14,447 nucleotides of DNA, from NCBI GenBank assembly GCA_018398765.1, contig JAHBMJ010000004.1:45001-59447 (forward strand). The letters run 5' to 3'. The notes below the pieces were generated by a model, which saw only the letters and a program-made list of their open reading frames with translations, had not been told where the DNA came from and made no database searches. The DNA is from Chromera velia. Taxonomy: Eukaryota > Sar > Chromeraceae. Numbering within the stretch: the first letter of the stretch is position 1; every line of letters begins with the position of its first letter. The position numbers and the translations under genes were made by a program. Of the stretch, positions 1 through 6,905 are shown piece by piece.

Positions 1-1
1 G

Positions 2-79
2 AACAGTTGTGCAACACTTATTAAAATGACAGTTGCGTAACCTACGTTTTATAAACCAACTGCCAGTGTTCAACTGTTG
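2..79. repeat. Inverted-repeat pair at left edge
   Basis: The stretch starting AACAGTTGTGCAACACT at about 3-19 is repeated in inverted orientation, with a 3-nt gap, as AGTGTTCAACTGTT at about 65-78. Further CAGTTG/CAACTG words lie between them. This could be the end of a mobile element cut by the window edge or a stand-alone hairpin. No reading frame is associated with it. Confidence 0.4.
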
Positions 80-207
80 CAGTTATAACTGAGTTGTTTA
101 GCCGGCGAAAAAGAAAAAAAAAATGAAGGGTTTGGCGAGGGTTTAGGGATATTTTTTTGCTGACGTGCAGCGTCACGTGCTTCAGTATACCCTGCAAGTT
201 TAAATAA

Positions 208-527
208 TTTAGATGAGTAATTTAAAGGAGCAGACTGGAACGAGGGAAGAAAAAAGAGAGTAAGAGAAGTTTGTAGAGAGAAAAGAGAAGGACAAAGAGG
301 AAGACTGCACACTGAGGCTCTGTTCAAATTCTTGATGAACGAAGCGCATACTAGTGCGGTGGATAATCAAGTTTCTGAGGAGGGCGGCGTTCAGAAGAAG
401 AGTGTTCAAGGAAAGCCCAGGAAAGTATGCACCTGGAAGCTCGTTAGATGAAACAGTGCTGGCACAGAGATACAGAATGATCACAAAAAGAAAGGGAGGA
501 ACGGAAAGAAGAAAAGAAGAATACAAG
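208..527. repeat. Repeat R, copy 1 (intact, unoccupied)
   Basis: About 320 bp that align with a second copy made of two pieces, 952-1093 and 5565-5743. The match begins loosely around TTTAGATG, becomes strong from about 249, and ends at GAAGAATACAAG (527 and 5743). Differences are mostly transitions, plus a 2-nt indel near 430 and at least one transversion. The two copies do not share an open frame across that indel, so I treat R as noncoding, although a 100-residue plus-strand frame crosses it (354-656). Its nature (LTR, MITE or segmental duplication) is unknown. No TG...CA ends or primer site could be placed at its borders. Confidence 0.75.
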
Positions 528-951
528 ACCGTCTTAGAAGCAATGGAAGCAGGAAGACAGCTGAGGAAGGGAGAAGGAGAAAGCGCTGAGAGAAGAATGG
601 AGAGAGGGCGTCCCTGGGCGTGTACAAAGCTAAAGTATCCTTTTGTCCTATTATGACTCCTATGTCATTGGATCAATTTTTGGAGCAGTCCCTTCTGAGC
701 AGCCCATAGACCAAAGCATGCAAAGCGCAGGCAGATTGTTGTTTGTTAGCGGCCTGGGAAACCAGGCGGGCCACGGGGTGTAGTCTGAGCCTCAGCGATG
801 AGGTACACCCCCCTACCGTTTACGGGGGCGACCTCTATAAGACAAAACGGCGACAGTGCTCTAGGGCACCACTAATCACCAATCACTAATACTATAGGAC
901 CTATAATTATAAACATTCTTTTTTTGTCAACAGATCAATAAAGCGGGAAGG
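528..951. other. Spacer between R copies, no gene recognised
   Basis: No credible protein gene was found. The left part is purine-rich and continues a short plus-strand frame. The centre (753-869) is GC-rich and strongly hairpin-forming and is listed separately. The right part (870-951) is AT-rich and ends with a pyrimidine run followed by CAACAG and AATAAA, which resembles a splice acceptor or polyadenylation signal, but no exon could be tied to it. Confidence 0.5.
753..869 (+). ncRNA. Candidate structured RNA (cluster of hairpins)
   Basis: Three clear hairpins follow each other. CCTGG-GAAA-CCAGG (753-766) is a perfect 5-bp stem closed by a GNRA tetraloop. GGGGTGTA (775-782) pairs with TACACCCC (804-811) and encloses a second stem, CCTCA-GCGA-TGAGG (790-803), also capped by a GNRA loop, with a 7-nt bulge on one side. 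GTGC (856-859) pairs with GCAC (866-869). A short CCGT/ACGG stem is possible in between. I do not recognise the family: it lacks the hammerhead core (CUGANGA...GAAA), and I could not fit an HDV-like fold. It could be a ribozyme, a transposon-end structure or a folded UTR. The strand is arbitrary. Confidence 0.35.
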
Positions 952-1093
952 TTTAGATGCTAACACAGAATTTACGGGGAATGAAGGAAGAGAAAAGAGG
1001 GCAAGAGAAGTTTGCGGGAAGAAAAGAGAAGGACAAAGAGGAAGACTGCACACTGAGGCTCTGTTCAAATTCTTAATAAACGAAAGGCATAGT
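952..1093. repeat. Repeat R, copy 2, left part
   Basis: Matches 208-355 of copy 1, most strongly from AAGAGAAGGACAAAGAGG onward. It stops at GGCATAGT exactly where the LTR element begins at 1094. The last five bases, ATAGT, are the target duplication repeated at 5565-5569, where the rest of R continues. This is therefore the interrupted half of a single repeat copy. Confidence 0.8.
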
Positions 1094-1434
1094 TGATAAG
1101 AACCATGTTGGTGTATGATCGACTAGTGGGCTTAGCAAACAGATTCACGTACGTTGAACTCCATCAGTCAGGAGGGATGTCAGTCCAGTACCAAGCACAA
1201 TTACCAGATAAAGACAACAATCACATTCTTTAGGTATGAGGATACACATCAATCGATCAGTCGCTGCATGCTAATGAATGTGATAGGCCCACATACATGC
1301 CATCCGGGGCCGACTGACAGGCACTGCAGGGGTGGCGCACTGGTTGTACCGCAAGGTACGAGGCTGACCCGCGACGTACACAAGCATACACAAGCCAGAC
1401 GTTAGGTATGAACCAGGGTGGTTCAGAATATACA
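1094..1434 (-). repeat. 3' LTR of element 2 (341 bp)
   Basis: Aligns end to end with 5228-5564. I count 24 substitutions, all transitions, and a single 4-bp length difference (TATA near the outer end of the plus-strand alignment). On the minus strand it starts TGTATATTCTGAACC immediately after the purine tract and ends CTTATCA. The outer side abuts ATAGT. Confidence 0.92.
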
Positions 1435-1512
1435 TCCCTTTTCTTTTTCTTTGAAATTCTTTCTTTCTTTTCCCTTTTCTTTTTCTTTCTTTCTTTCTTT
1501 CTTTTTTTTTTT
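1435..1512 (-). promoter_or_regulatory. Polypurine tract of element 2 and (CTTT)n microsatellite
   Basis: On the plus strand this is an almost unbroken CT tract rich in CTTT repeats. On the minus strand it reads as purines ending AAGAAAAAGAAAAGGGA directly before the TG of the 3' LTR. That is the canonical position and composition for the plus-strand DNA primer in reverse transcription. The tract has probably lengthened by microsatellite slippage. Confidence 0.75.
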
Positions 1513-2249
1513 ATATTACGGACGGCTGCGTTGTGAATACGAGTGACGAAAGAGGTTGACTGATGAAGAGGAAACGTCTGAAACGAAAGGAAAGGAAATG
1601 GAGGAAAAACGCTTGAGTGAAACAGACTGGGGACTAGCGAAGGTCTCTTGCAGTGCAATCAGACCAAACGATGAGAAGGAGAGATGGAGTGGCTAGTAAT
1701 AGGAGGAAAGGATGAGGGCAAACGCAAAAGGAAATAGTCACACAATGGCAAGGCTCTAAAGAAGATACAGAGGACAAATGAGGAGCAAGACGTTTTTTTG
1801 ACTTTCTTTTCTTTTGAACTTTGGACTAAGTGTTCTCTTTCTCTTTCTCTGAAGACATGATAACAACACCAGACAAAAAGCAAGGTAGGTACATGTGAAA
1901 CGTGTGCCAATACAAGAGAAAATCGCTTATTGCAGAGACAGAGGAGGAATATGCCGTTGGAAAAGTGGTCTGCACTATGGGTGGCACTGAAAAGACAGAC
2001 TGCCACACAGTAAAGGTCGCACTCAATGTACTGAACGCAGGCAGACCCGTAAAATCAGATGCTCAAAAAGAAAAACGAAAACAAATTGGCTAGCAAATCG
2101 GCTTGTCAACAGAATGGTAAAACAAACAAAAGAAAACAAAAAGTTTTCATGCTTCTGACTTATCAATGGAGATACCGCAACACCTCTCGATTGATGCTCC
2201 CCCCCCCTCTTTGGCTCATCGCCGTCTGCCAGAAATCTTGAAAGGTTCC
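1513..2249. other. 3' internal region of element 2, no gene recognised
   Basis: Between the end of the long minus-strand frame and the polypurine tract. Only short, lysine/serine-rich or low-complexity frames occur on either strand, and none resembles a known protein. A polyC tract lies near 2200. I regard it as the untranslated 3' portion of the element. Confidence 0.5.
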
Positions 2250-3191
2250 TCAGTACTGGTCGTCTGACTCTTGGATTGGGGGACCCCAAGGTTGAGGTAG
2301 AGGGGCATTCGGGGTCTCTTTTGTTTCTTCATGTTGCTTGGGGACATCCGCTGTCAGAGATGCAGAGGTGGCACAACCGGTGGGGTCACTTCGGAATTGC
2401 CACCAGTATAGTTTGTCTACACCCCCTTTCTTTTTCGCCTTACAAGCTTGTTGCTTTTCTGCTTTCTTCTGCCATTTTGGAATGCACGTGGCAGAAGAAG
2501 AAGGAGGCAACGCTGTGCTGCTGGTAGGCTCAGGCATAATCTGTTGGGTGGCTGGGAAGGGGGCACGGCTCTCATCTCTTACCTGAGCGCTCGGAGATGG
2601 GGAGACAAACGCACGCTCAGTCATAGCTGCAGATGACTGTGCTAGTGGCACTAGTAGGTCCACCTGGTCATTTGGATTGGAAGGACTGGGAGAAGCTTAC
2701 AATTTAGATTGACAAGCGATTGCGGATGCAGCAGAAACGGCGGAACAGTGAAGTCCCTCTCCATCTTCATCAACTGCAACAGGGGAGATAGCTTCAGGCT
2801 GATCATTAGATCGGATACAACGAGGGACGTCTTTGCATGGCGAAGGATTGGATGGGGCCCCTGTATTTGGGTGACTTACATCAGGGCTGGAAGAGGAGGT
2901 AGGGATGCTTGCCTCTGGCTGGATTTCTTCTGGCACGCATGTTCGACTACGTGCACGACGATGCGCACTAGGATGCACCTTCTTTTTCTTTTCCTTCGAT
3001 TCTCCTTAGAGGGGAAGAGGGGTACTTTACTGGGAGGGGGGGAAGACAGGATGCTCCTTCATGCGTGAGGGCACCTCTTCTTTCACCTCAGTCGCCTCCC
3101 GGGGCACAGGAGATGGCTGCCCTGCCACACTGTCATACCGGACAGGGGAACGTCCTAGGTGCATCCTGGTAACTTGGTAGTCAGCCAGAAA

Positions 3192-3198
3192 TAGGGGG
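3192..3198. repeat. Target-site duplication, left copy (TAGGGGG)
   Basis: TAGGGGG at 3192-3198 is repeated at 4399-4405, directly outside the 1200-bp insertion. Extending by one base leftward gives ATAGGGGG against CTAGGGGG, so an 8-bp duplication with one mismatch is also possible. Confidence 0.6.
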
Positions 3199-3224
3199 GT
3201 GGTTACCAGGTTGGCCGGTAACCT

Positions 3225-3345
3225 GGCCGGCCGAGTCGTGGCGGCGCCGCGGGCCCGCGCCGCGGCCCGATCGACGTCCGTGCAGCCGCCGCGCGGCCTT
3301 GGCGCAATGGGGGCTGCCGCGACCGCGCCCGGCGCGTCAGGCATG
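3225..3345. other. GC-rich block inside the insertion
   Basis: A compact stretch almost free of A/T runs, rich in GGCGCC, GCGGCC and CCGCGC words, embedded in much less GC-rich DNA. Frames on both strands give only Ala/Arg/Pro-rich peptides, as expected from composition alone. The abrupt change suggests a fragment of different origin carried by the insertion. Confidence 0.45.
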
Positions 3346-3482
3346 CTTGCGATACCCGTGCGCGCCTGTATGCAGTCCCCTGTCGCAATTGAATGTGATC
3401 GTTCAGTGATACAAAGGTCAGTCACTTTCTTATGTGGAAACGTCGCGACCCTGTGTTGTTGAAACGTTGGTTTTACTCTTGA

Positions 3483-3893
3483 TTGAGCAGTTGTTCCCCA
3501 AAGAAGCCAAACTTAGAAGTTTCAAGATGTCGAAAGGCAAACTGTTCACACAGATTCCAGCTGTCATTCTTCCTTTACAGGAAGAGAGATTATGAATATA
3601 TTTACAGCAAGCGAAGGAACCGTTTGTCTCAAGAAAGACAGAACCTCCTTGTTTCGACGTTTTCGAATCTCCGTCTCATGAGAGAGAGATGTGAAGGCAG
3701 TCGTTTGCAGAAAGAGGATCGGATTGGGGAGGAAACCTTCTGCAAATATTTTTTTACAGATGTGACAGAAGAGACCCTCGCAGAAGAACAAGAAGCTTTA
3801 GAGGTTGAGTTGGAGGAGAGAGCAAATAAGCCTGATGCATCCATAGAAGCAGTCAGAAGAGGGGGAGGGGAGGAAGTCATCGATTTTGTCTAG
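3483..3893 (+). CDS. Exon-like ORF inside the insertion, unknown
   Basis: A 136-codon frame, the longest on the plus strand of the insertion. A pyrimidine-rich stretch ending CTTTACAG, followed by GAAGAG at 3581, looks like a 3' splice site. The supported coding part may therefore start there rather than at the upstream start codon at 3483. The predicted C-terminal half is charged and helix-prone (RERCEGSRLQKEDRIGEE, then EEQEALEVELEERANK) and ends EEVIDFV. It resembles a coiled-coil or surface-helix segment, but I recognise no domain. It may be a host exon captured by the transposon, a decayed element gene, or a chance frame. Confidence 0.3.
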   Translation: MSSCSPKKPNLEVSRCRKANCSHRFQLSFFLYRKRDYEYIYSKRRNRLSQERQNLLVSTFSNLRLMRERCEGSRLQKEDRIGEETFCKYFFTDVTEETLAEEQEALEVELEERANKPDASIEAVRRGGGEEVIDFV

Positions 3894-4029
3894 CCTCAGC
3901 CTCGGGCTGTCGTCAATGCCAAGAAGAGTCTGAGAAAAGGCGCTAGATAGAAAGTATCTGCACAAATCAGTTGATGGATCAAAATCCCTCAACTAGTTTT
4001 TGTTCAGATACAGCTATCGCGTCGAGTTG

Positions 4030-4154
4030 ACTGTGCATGTGTTTCACGCATGTTTTGTACATGTGTGTGTGCTTTCATGCCGCATGAATGTGTTTCATCG
4101 ATTTTCATGCATGTTATTCGCTTGTTGTGCATGCATATGAGTTTCATGCATGAA
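4030..4154. repeat. CATGC/GCATG-rich block
   Basis: GCATG or CATGC occurs about ten times within 125 bp, several times as TTCATGC and GTGCATG, and once in the perfect 12-bp palindrome TTCATGCATGAA (4143-4154). It may be a decayed tandem repeat or a cluster of protein-binding sites within the insertion. No coding potential is apparent. Confidence 0.45.
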
Positions 4155-4205
4155 AGAAAAACAGTTTTAGGATTCAAAAGTTTTCGCGTCTTTCGAATGC
4201 GGCCA

Positions 4206-4302
4206 GATTTTTTTTTAATTTTTTTTCTATAATTTTTTTTTTCTATATTTTTTTTTTAATTTTTTTTTCTAGATTTTTATTTTTGTTTTTTTTTTTTAAT
4301 TA
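4206..4302. repeat. T-rich low-complexity tract
   Basis: Nearly a hundred bases of T-runs punctuated by AATT, CTATA and CTAGA, next to the right-hand palindromic end of the insertion. On the minus strand it is A-rich, but it sits at the beginning rather than the end of any minus-strand feature, so it does not look like a retroposed poly(A) tail. Confidence 0.7.
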
Positions 4303-4313
4303 TATGGCCGGTA

Positions 4314-4369
4314 AACCGGTAACCTGGCCATTGTTAAAAAATTGGTCTAGCCCGGCCAGGTAACCGGTT
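4314..4369. repeat. Subterminal hairpin at right end of insertion
   Basis: AACCGGTAACCTGGCC (4314-4329) pairs with GGCCAGGTAACCGGTT (4354-4369): a 16-bp stem with one mismatch and a 24-nt AT-rich loop. A stem of this kind near a transposon end is typical of MITE-like or foldback elements. Confidence 0.65.
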
Positions 4370-4398
4370 ACCCGGTAATTAGCCGGCCATCATGCAAC

Positions 4399-4405
4399 TA
4401 GGGGG
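4399..4405. repeat. Target-site duplication, right copy (TAGGGGG)
   Basis: Partner of 3192-3198. On the minus strand its first bases create the TAG that ends the upstream half of the interrupted reading frame, showing directly that the insertion truncates that frame. Confidence 0.6.
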
Positions 4406-5218
4406 AACGTACAGGGCTGAGAGATGGGGTAGGGGCAGAGCCACGGCTACCTCCGTTCTCGGTTGCTGGGGGCTGCTCACACGCAGCGTCAGAGGAAGAA
4501 AGTTTAACAGAAGGAAGAGAAGGCATCACCTCGACCTCAACGACGGTGGAAAGAGATTCTGCACCAACTTGGGCAGGAGCTGGAGACTGGAGTCTGTATG
4601 GGGGGGCGGATGTCAAATACAGAGGATTAATGTAGGGGGGAAGGGTAGTCTCGTCTTTATCACCCCCATCTGCATCTGCAGTCTCGCCCTTCACATCCCC
4701 AACTGCTTCTGCAACACAGACGTCTTCAATGGTGGAAGAGGATGGGGCACGGGAACGCCGTTTTCCCCGGTGGGTCTTTTTCGGTTTTGTCTTCATCTCG
4801 ACGCCGGAGTGGGCCACAAAGGAAGTCTTCTGTAAAACGTTTAAAAATTCTTCGGCCGCATGGAGGAGGTCGAAGAACGTCCCCTCACACACGGTCACTG
4901 GAGAGAGCAGGACTAATGCACAGGCCTACTGTAGATTTCCTACAGACGCCAGAACGCGAGGAAGAACGGAAGTCATTTTCTTGAGGGAAATTTCAATTTA
5001 AAGGAGACACGAAAAAGTCAGAGGATCAAATTAAAATGGCCGAGTGCCTAAGAGATAAGAAAAGAGTGCTCGAGAGCAAAGCAATGGAAGATGTACCGAT
5101 AAAAAACAGCGGGCCTTCAGGACGCGGCTCAGCTGCACTGTAAATCGGGCACACAACTCTGACTGCTCAATCAGGTTACCTCCTATAGAGTCCTTCTGTC
5201 ATACCCATATAATCAGGA

Positions 5219-5227
5219 CTGCTACCA
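5219..5227 (-). promoter_or_regulatory. Primer-binding site of element 2
   Basis: On the minus strand TGGTAGCAG begins at the first base after the 5' LTR (LTR end ...CTTATCA). It is complementary to ...CTGCTACCA, the 3' end of initiator tRNA-Met in many eukaryotes. The nine-base match then diverges (TCCT). The copia element in this window has the identical nine bases in the identical position. Confidence 0.75.
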
Positions 5228-5564
5228 TGATAAGAACCATGTTGGTGTATGATCGACTAGTGGGCTTAGCGGACAAATTCACGTACGTTGGACTCCATCA
5301 GTCAGGAGGAATATCAGTCCAGTACCAAGCACAATCACCAGACAAAGACAACGATCACATTCTTTAGGTGTGAGGATACACATCAATCGATCAGTCGCTG
5401 CATGCCAATGAATGCGATAGGCCCGCACGCATGCCATCTGGGGCCGACTGACAGGCACTGCAGGGGCGGCGCACTGGTTGCACCATAAGGTACGAGGCTG
5501 ACCCGCGACGCACACAAGCATACACAAGCTAGACGTTAGGTATGAATCAGGATGGTTCAGAACA
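5228..5564 (-). repeat. 5' LTR of element 2 (337 bp)
   Basis: Aligns over its full length with 1094-1434. On the minus strand it begins TGTTCTGAACC and ends CTTATCA, immediately before the primer-binding site. The outer edge abuts ATAGT (5565-5569). No convincing TATA box was recognised. Confidence 0.92.
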
Positions 5565-5743
5565 ATAGTGCGGTGGATGATCGAGTTTGTGAGGAGGGCG
5601 GCATTCAGAAGAAGAGTGTTCAAGGAAAGCCTAGGAAGGTATACGCACCTGGAAGCTCGTTAGATAAAACAGTGTTAGCACAGAGAAACGGAGTGATCAC
5701 AAAAAGAAAGTGGGGAAAGGAAAGAAGAAAAGAAGAATACAAG
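5565..5743. repeat. Repeat R, copy 2, right part
   Basis: Starts with the target duplication ATAGT and continues as GTGCGGTGGATGATCGAG, matching 356-527 of copy 1 to the common end GAAGAATACAAG. Joined to 952-1093 it restores a copy of about the same length as copy 1. Confidence 0.8.
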
Positions 5744-5902
5744 TCTATTAGGGGTTATCGACATTCATTTACAACCGCATGGGTCGCAGACCCCCCCCCC
5801 TCCCCCCTAGCCCAAAGCTAGATGGTCGCAAACTTTTTTGAGGCAGATCGACACGCCAGACAGCAATGAAAAATGAGAGCCACCAAATGCACTATCACAA
5901 AC
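5744..5902. other. Spacer between repeat R and copia element
   Basis: Short unique sequence with a C-run (about 5790-5808). No gene was seen. Its last four bases, AAAC (5899-5902), recur directly after the copia element (12009-12012), so this was probably contiguous with 12009 onward before the copia insertion. Confidence 0.5.
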
Positions 5903-6188
5903 TAAAAAGAACTAGAATGGTCTAGTCAAGGACATCAGTCTAATTACTTACACGGTTCTTTATACAGGAATAATAATGCAAGATGTTTGTCCGGCTTCTG
6001 CTCTCATCGATCGAGAGTTGTTCCATTGAATCACCCTGAGTATTTTACTAAGCAACTTCACAACATGGATTGACGCATGCATTTTCTCCGTCTCCATAAT
6101 GTCTCAAGCCCCGCCGCAGCAGCATGGGACCGGCCAAGTCAAGCCGACCAATGCACGCCCGCCTCCTCTCTATAAGTGGCTGATTACA
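5903..6188 (-). repeat. 3' LTR of copia element (286 bp)
   Basis: Aligns with 11701-12008. There are 22 substitutions, all transitions, plus two insertions (15 and 7 bp) in the other copy. On the minus strand it starts TGTAATCAGCC. The outer end reads TA on the plus strand where the other copy has TG, itself a transition. It still carries a TATAAAG motif (rc of 5958-5964) about 55-60 nt from the end. Confidence 0.92.
5958..5964 (-). promoter_or_regulatory. TATA-like motif in copia LTR
   Basis: The minus strand reads CTGTATAAAGAACCG in the 3' LTR. In the 5' LTR, the copy that would drive transcription, the same site reads CTGTATAGAGAACTG, so the TATA-like core is altered. Assignment is by sequence resemblance only. 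Confidence 0.3.
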
Positions 6189-6212
6189 TGTATTCTTTTT
6201 TTTTTTTTTACA
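6189..6212 (-). promoter_or_regulatory. Probable polypurine tract of copia element
   Basis: The minus strand reads a long A-run, then GAATACA, immediately before the TG of the 3' LTR. Position is correct for second-strand priming, but composition is unusual: nearly pure A with pyrimidines in the last bases. The original tract may have expanded or mutated. Confidence 0.4.
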
Positions 6213-6905
6213 GGATAATCGGAGATGGGGTCGACGTGATAGAAGAAGAGGAGCGAGAAGTGAAAAAAGGGAGTAAAACCTTAATGGACATTGGCTTTAT
6301 CAAGGGGTCAGCCACGTTGGAATGGGAAAGGACGAACGAAAGGCAGATAGAAGCTTCATCCAGCGTATTACGGAGGGAAAGGGTGTGCAAGACGAGTGTA
6401 CAGGGCGATTTTTCGATGATGCAGAGCTGAAGTGACTTTATGACGGATTGGAGGGCACGCTCGGTTGGACGGGGCATCTCATTAGAAACCAGCTTCAGTA
6501 AGTCATTGGAGTTTACCCCCACTTTAGCCGTGACTCCCGCTTTCCAGACGTACCTCAAGACAGGCAAGAGGCACCCTAAGAAATCAACAGGTCATGAGCA
6601 GCGTAGAGTTCAGCTCGGGTAGAAGACCGGGCGACTCACTTTTGGGAAAATGCCCACCAGTGCAGGATGGCAGACTTCAAAGTGAAGAGTCACCCAGACT
6701 GTGGATGCACATTTCCGGCAGACCCCAATGTGGCATCGCTCCATGACTTAGTGGAGAGGGGAGATGATGTGGAAGGGACATCAGAGCGAGAGATACGGAG
6801 GATGCGGGAGGTGGCGGTGCGTTGGGCATAACGGAGAAGGGAAAGGAGATAATCAGCATCGGCGTGAGTGGGAGCGGAAGAATAACGGCTTAGTTGATTA
6901 CACCC
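6208..6905 (-). pseudogene. Copia RNase H domain, broken
   Basis: Continues the reverse transcriptase frame past a TAA at 6906. First come the copia connection motif (NQLSRYSS, then the RYAQRT block), then WSDATLGS with the first catalytic Asp (6735-6737), LHWWAFSQK, and SSTRAELYAAHDLL with the catalytic Glu (6609-6611). In-frame stops follow SG and FSQK, and another follows LLIS. The frame then shifts, and the C-terminal part resumes at 6567 with NSNDLL (third acidic residue, 6502-6504) and SNVADPLIKPM, which matches the typical ADPLTK ending of copia RNase H. RNase H would degrade the RNA strand during reverse transcription; this copy cannot. Confidence 0.8.

Larger units (their letters stand above)
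3199..4398. mobile_element. Unclassified 1.2-kb insertion with palindromic ends
   Basis: The insertion interrupts the long minus-strand frame of element 2 and is flanked by a 7-bp direct repeat, which defines it as 1200 bp. Its left end (3201-3232) and right end (4306-4388) are built from the same palindromic vocabulary, GGCCGGTAACCTGGCC and variants. The 14-mer CCGGTAACCTGGCC occurs at 3215-3228 and 4316-4329, and nearly perfectly inverted at 4354-4367. Inside are a very GC-rich block (about 3225-3345), a plus-strand exon-like frame (3483-3893), a CATGC-rich block and a long T-tract. No transposase is seen, so it would be non-autonomous. A 7-8-bp duplication fits hAT-like elements, but the termini do not identify a superfamily. 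Confidence 0.6.
2250..4976 (-). pseudogene. Element 2 internal ORF, unknown P/S-rich protein, split by insertion
   Basis: An ATG at 4974-4976 in good context (AAGAAAATGAC), about 250 nt inside the 5' LTR, opens a frame that stays in phase down to a stop at 2250. It is broken by in-frame stops (TAG 4926-4928; TAA at 3027, 3006 and 2697) and by the 3199-4398 insertion. Removing the insertion with one target copy (1206 bp, a multiple of three) keeps the frame. The product would be roughly 500 residues: an N-terminal segment around TVCEGTFFDLLHAAEE, a basic patch (MKTKPKKTHRGKRRSR), then long acidic and Pro/Ser-rich stretches, a KEKKKK patch, and a C-terminal part with KLYWWQFRSDPTG. There is no zinc knuckle and no protease or polymerase motif. 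It may be a divergent Gag-like protein or a captured host sequence; I do not recognise it. Confidence 0.5.
1094..5564 (-). mobile_element. Non-autonomous LTR retrotransposon (element 2)
   Basis: Every structural hallmark is visible. Two LTRs begin TG and end CA (plus-strand 1094-1434 and 5228-5564). A perfect 5-bp duplication, ATAGT, lies outside (1089-1093 and 5565-5569). A primer-binding site TGGTAGCAG directly abuts the 5' LTR on the minus strand, and a long purine tract ending AAAAGGGA directly precedes the 3' LTR. The internal 3.8 kb encodes no protease, integrase, reverse transcriptase or RNase H that I can find, only one long unrecognised minus-strand frame, itself broken by a 1.2-kb insertion. 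This is the architecture of a LARD-type element that would need enzymes in trans. It interrupts repeat R copy 2. Without the inner insertion it would be about 3.26 kb. Confidence 0.9.

Noticed and set aside
354-656. 100-codon plus-strand ORF across repeat R copy 1 as a gene
   Set aside because: The second R copy has a 2-nt indel in the middle and does not keep the same frame; the peptide is purine-composition driven (R/K/E-rich).
753-869. Hammerhead or HDV-like ribozyme, tRNA or SINE promoter
   Set aside because: The hammerhead core and tRNA A/B boxes are absent, and I could not fit an HDV double pseudoknot; only generic hairpins are supported.
4899-4943. Short GT...AG intron that would remove the in-frame TAG near the start of the element 2 ORF
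   Set aside because: The candidate intron (GTAGGAAATC to CTCCAG) is 46 nt, not a multiple of three, so splicing would throw the downstream frame out of phase; a nonsense mutation is simpler.
5279-5623. 114-codon minus-strand ORF covering the 5' LTR of element 2
   Set aside because: It lies mostly within the LTR, and the frame is not conserved in the other LTR; no domain was recognised.
208-5743. R copies as LTRs of a third, TRIM-like element enclosing the hairpin cluster
   Set aside because: No TG...CA termini, primer site or purine tract could be found at the inner borders of the R copies, so only a duplicated repeat is claimed.
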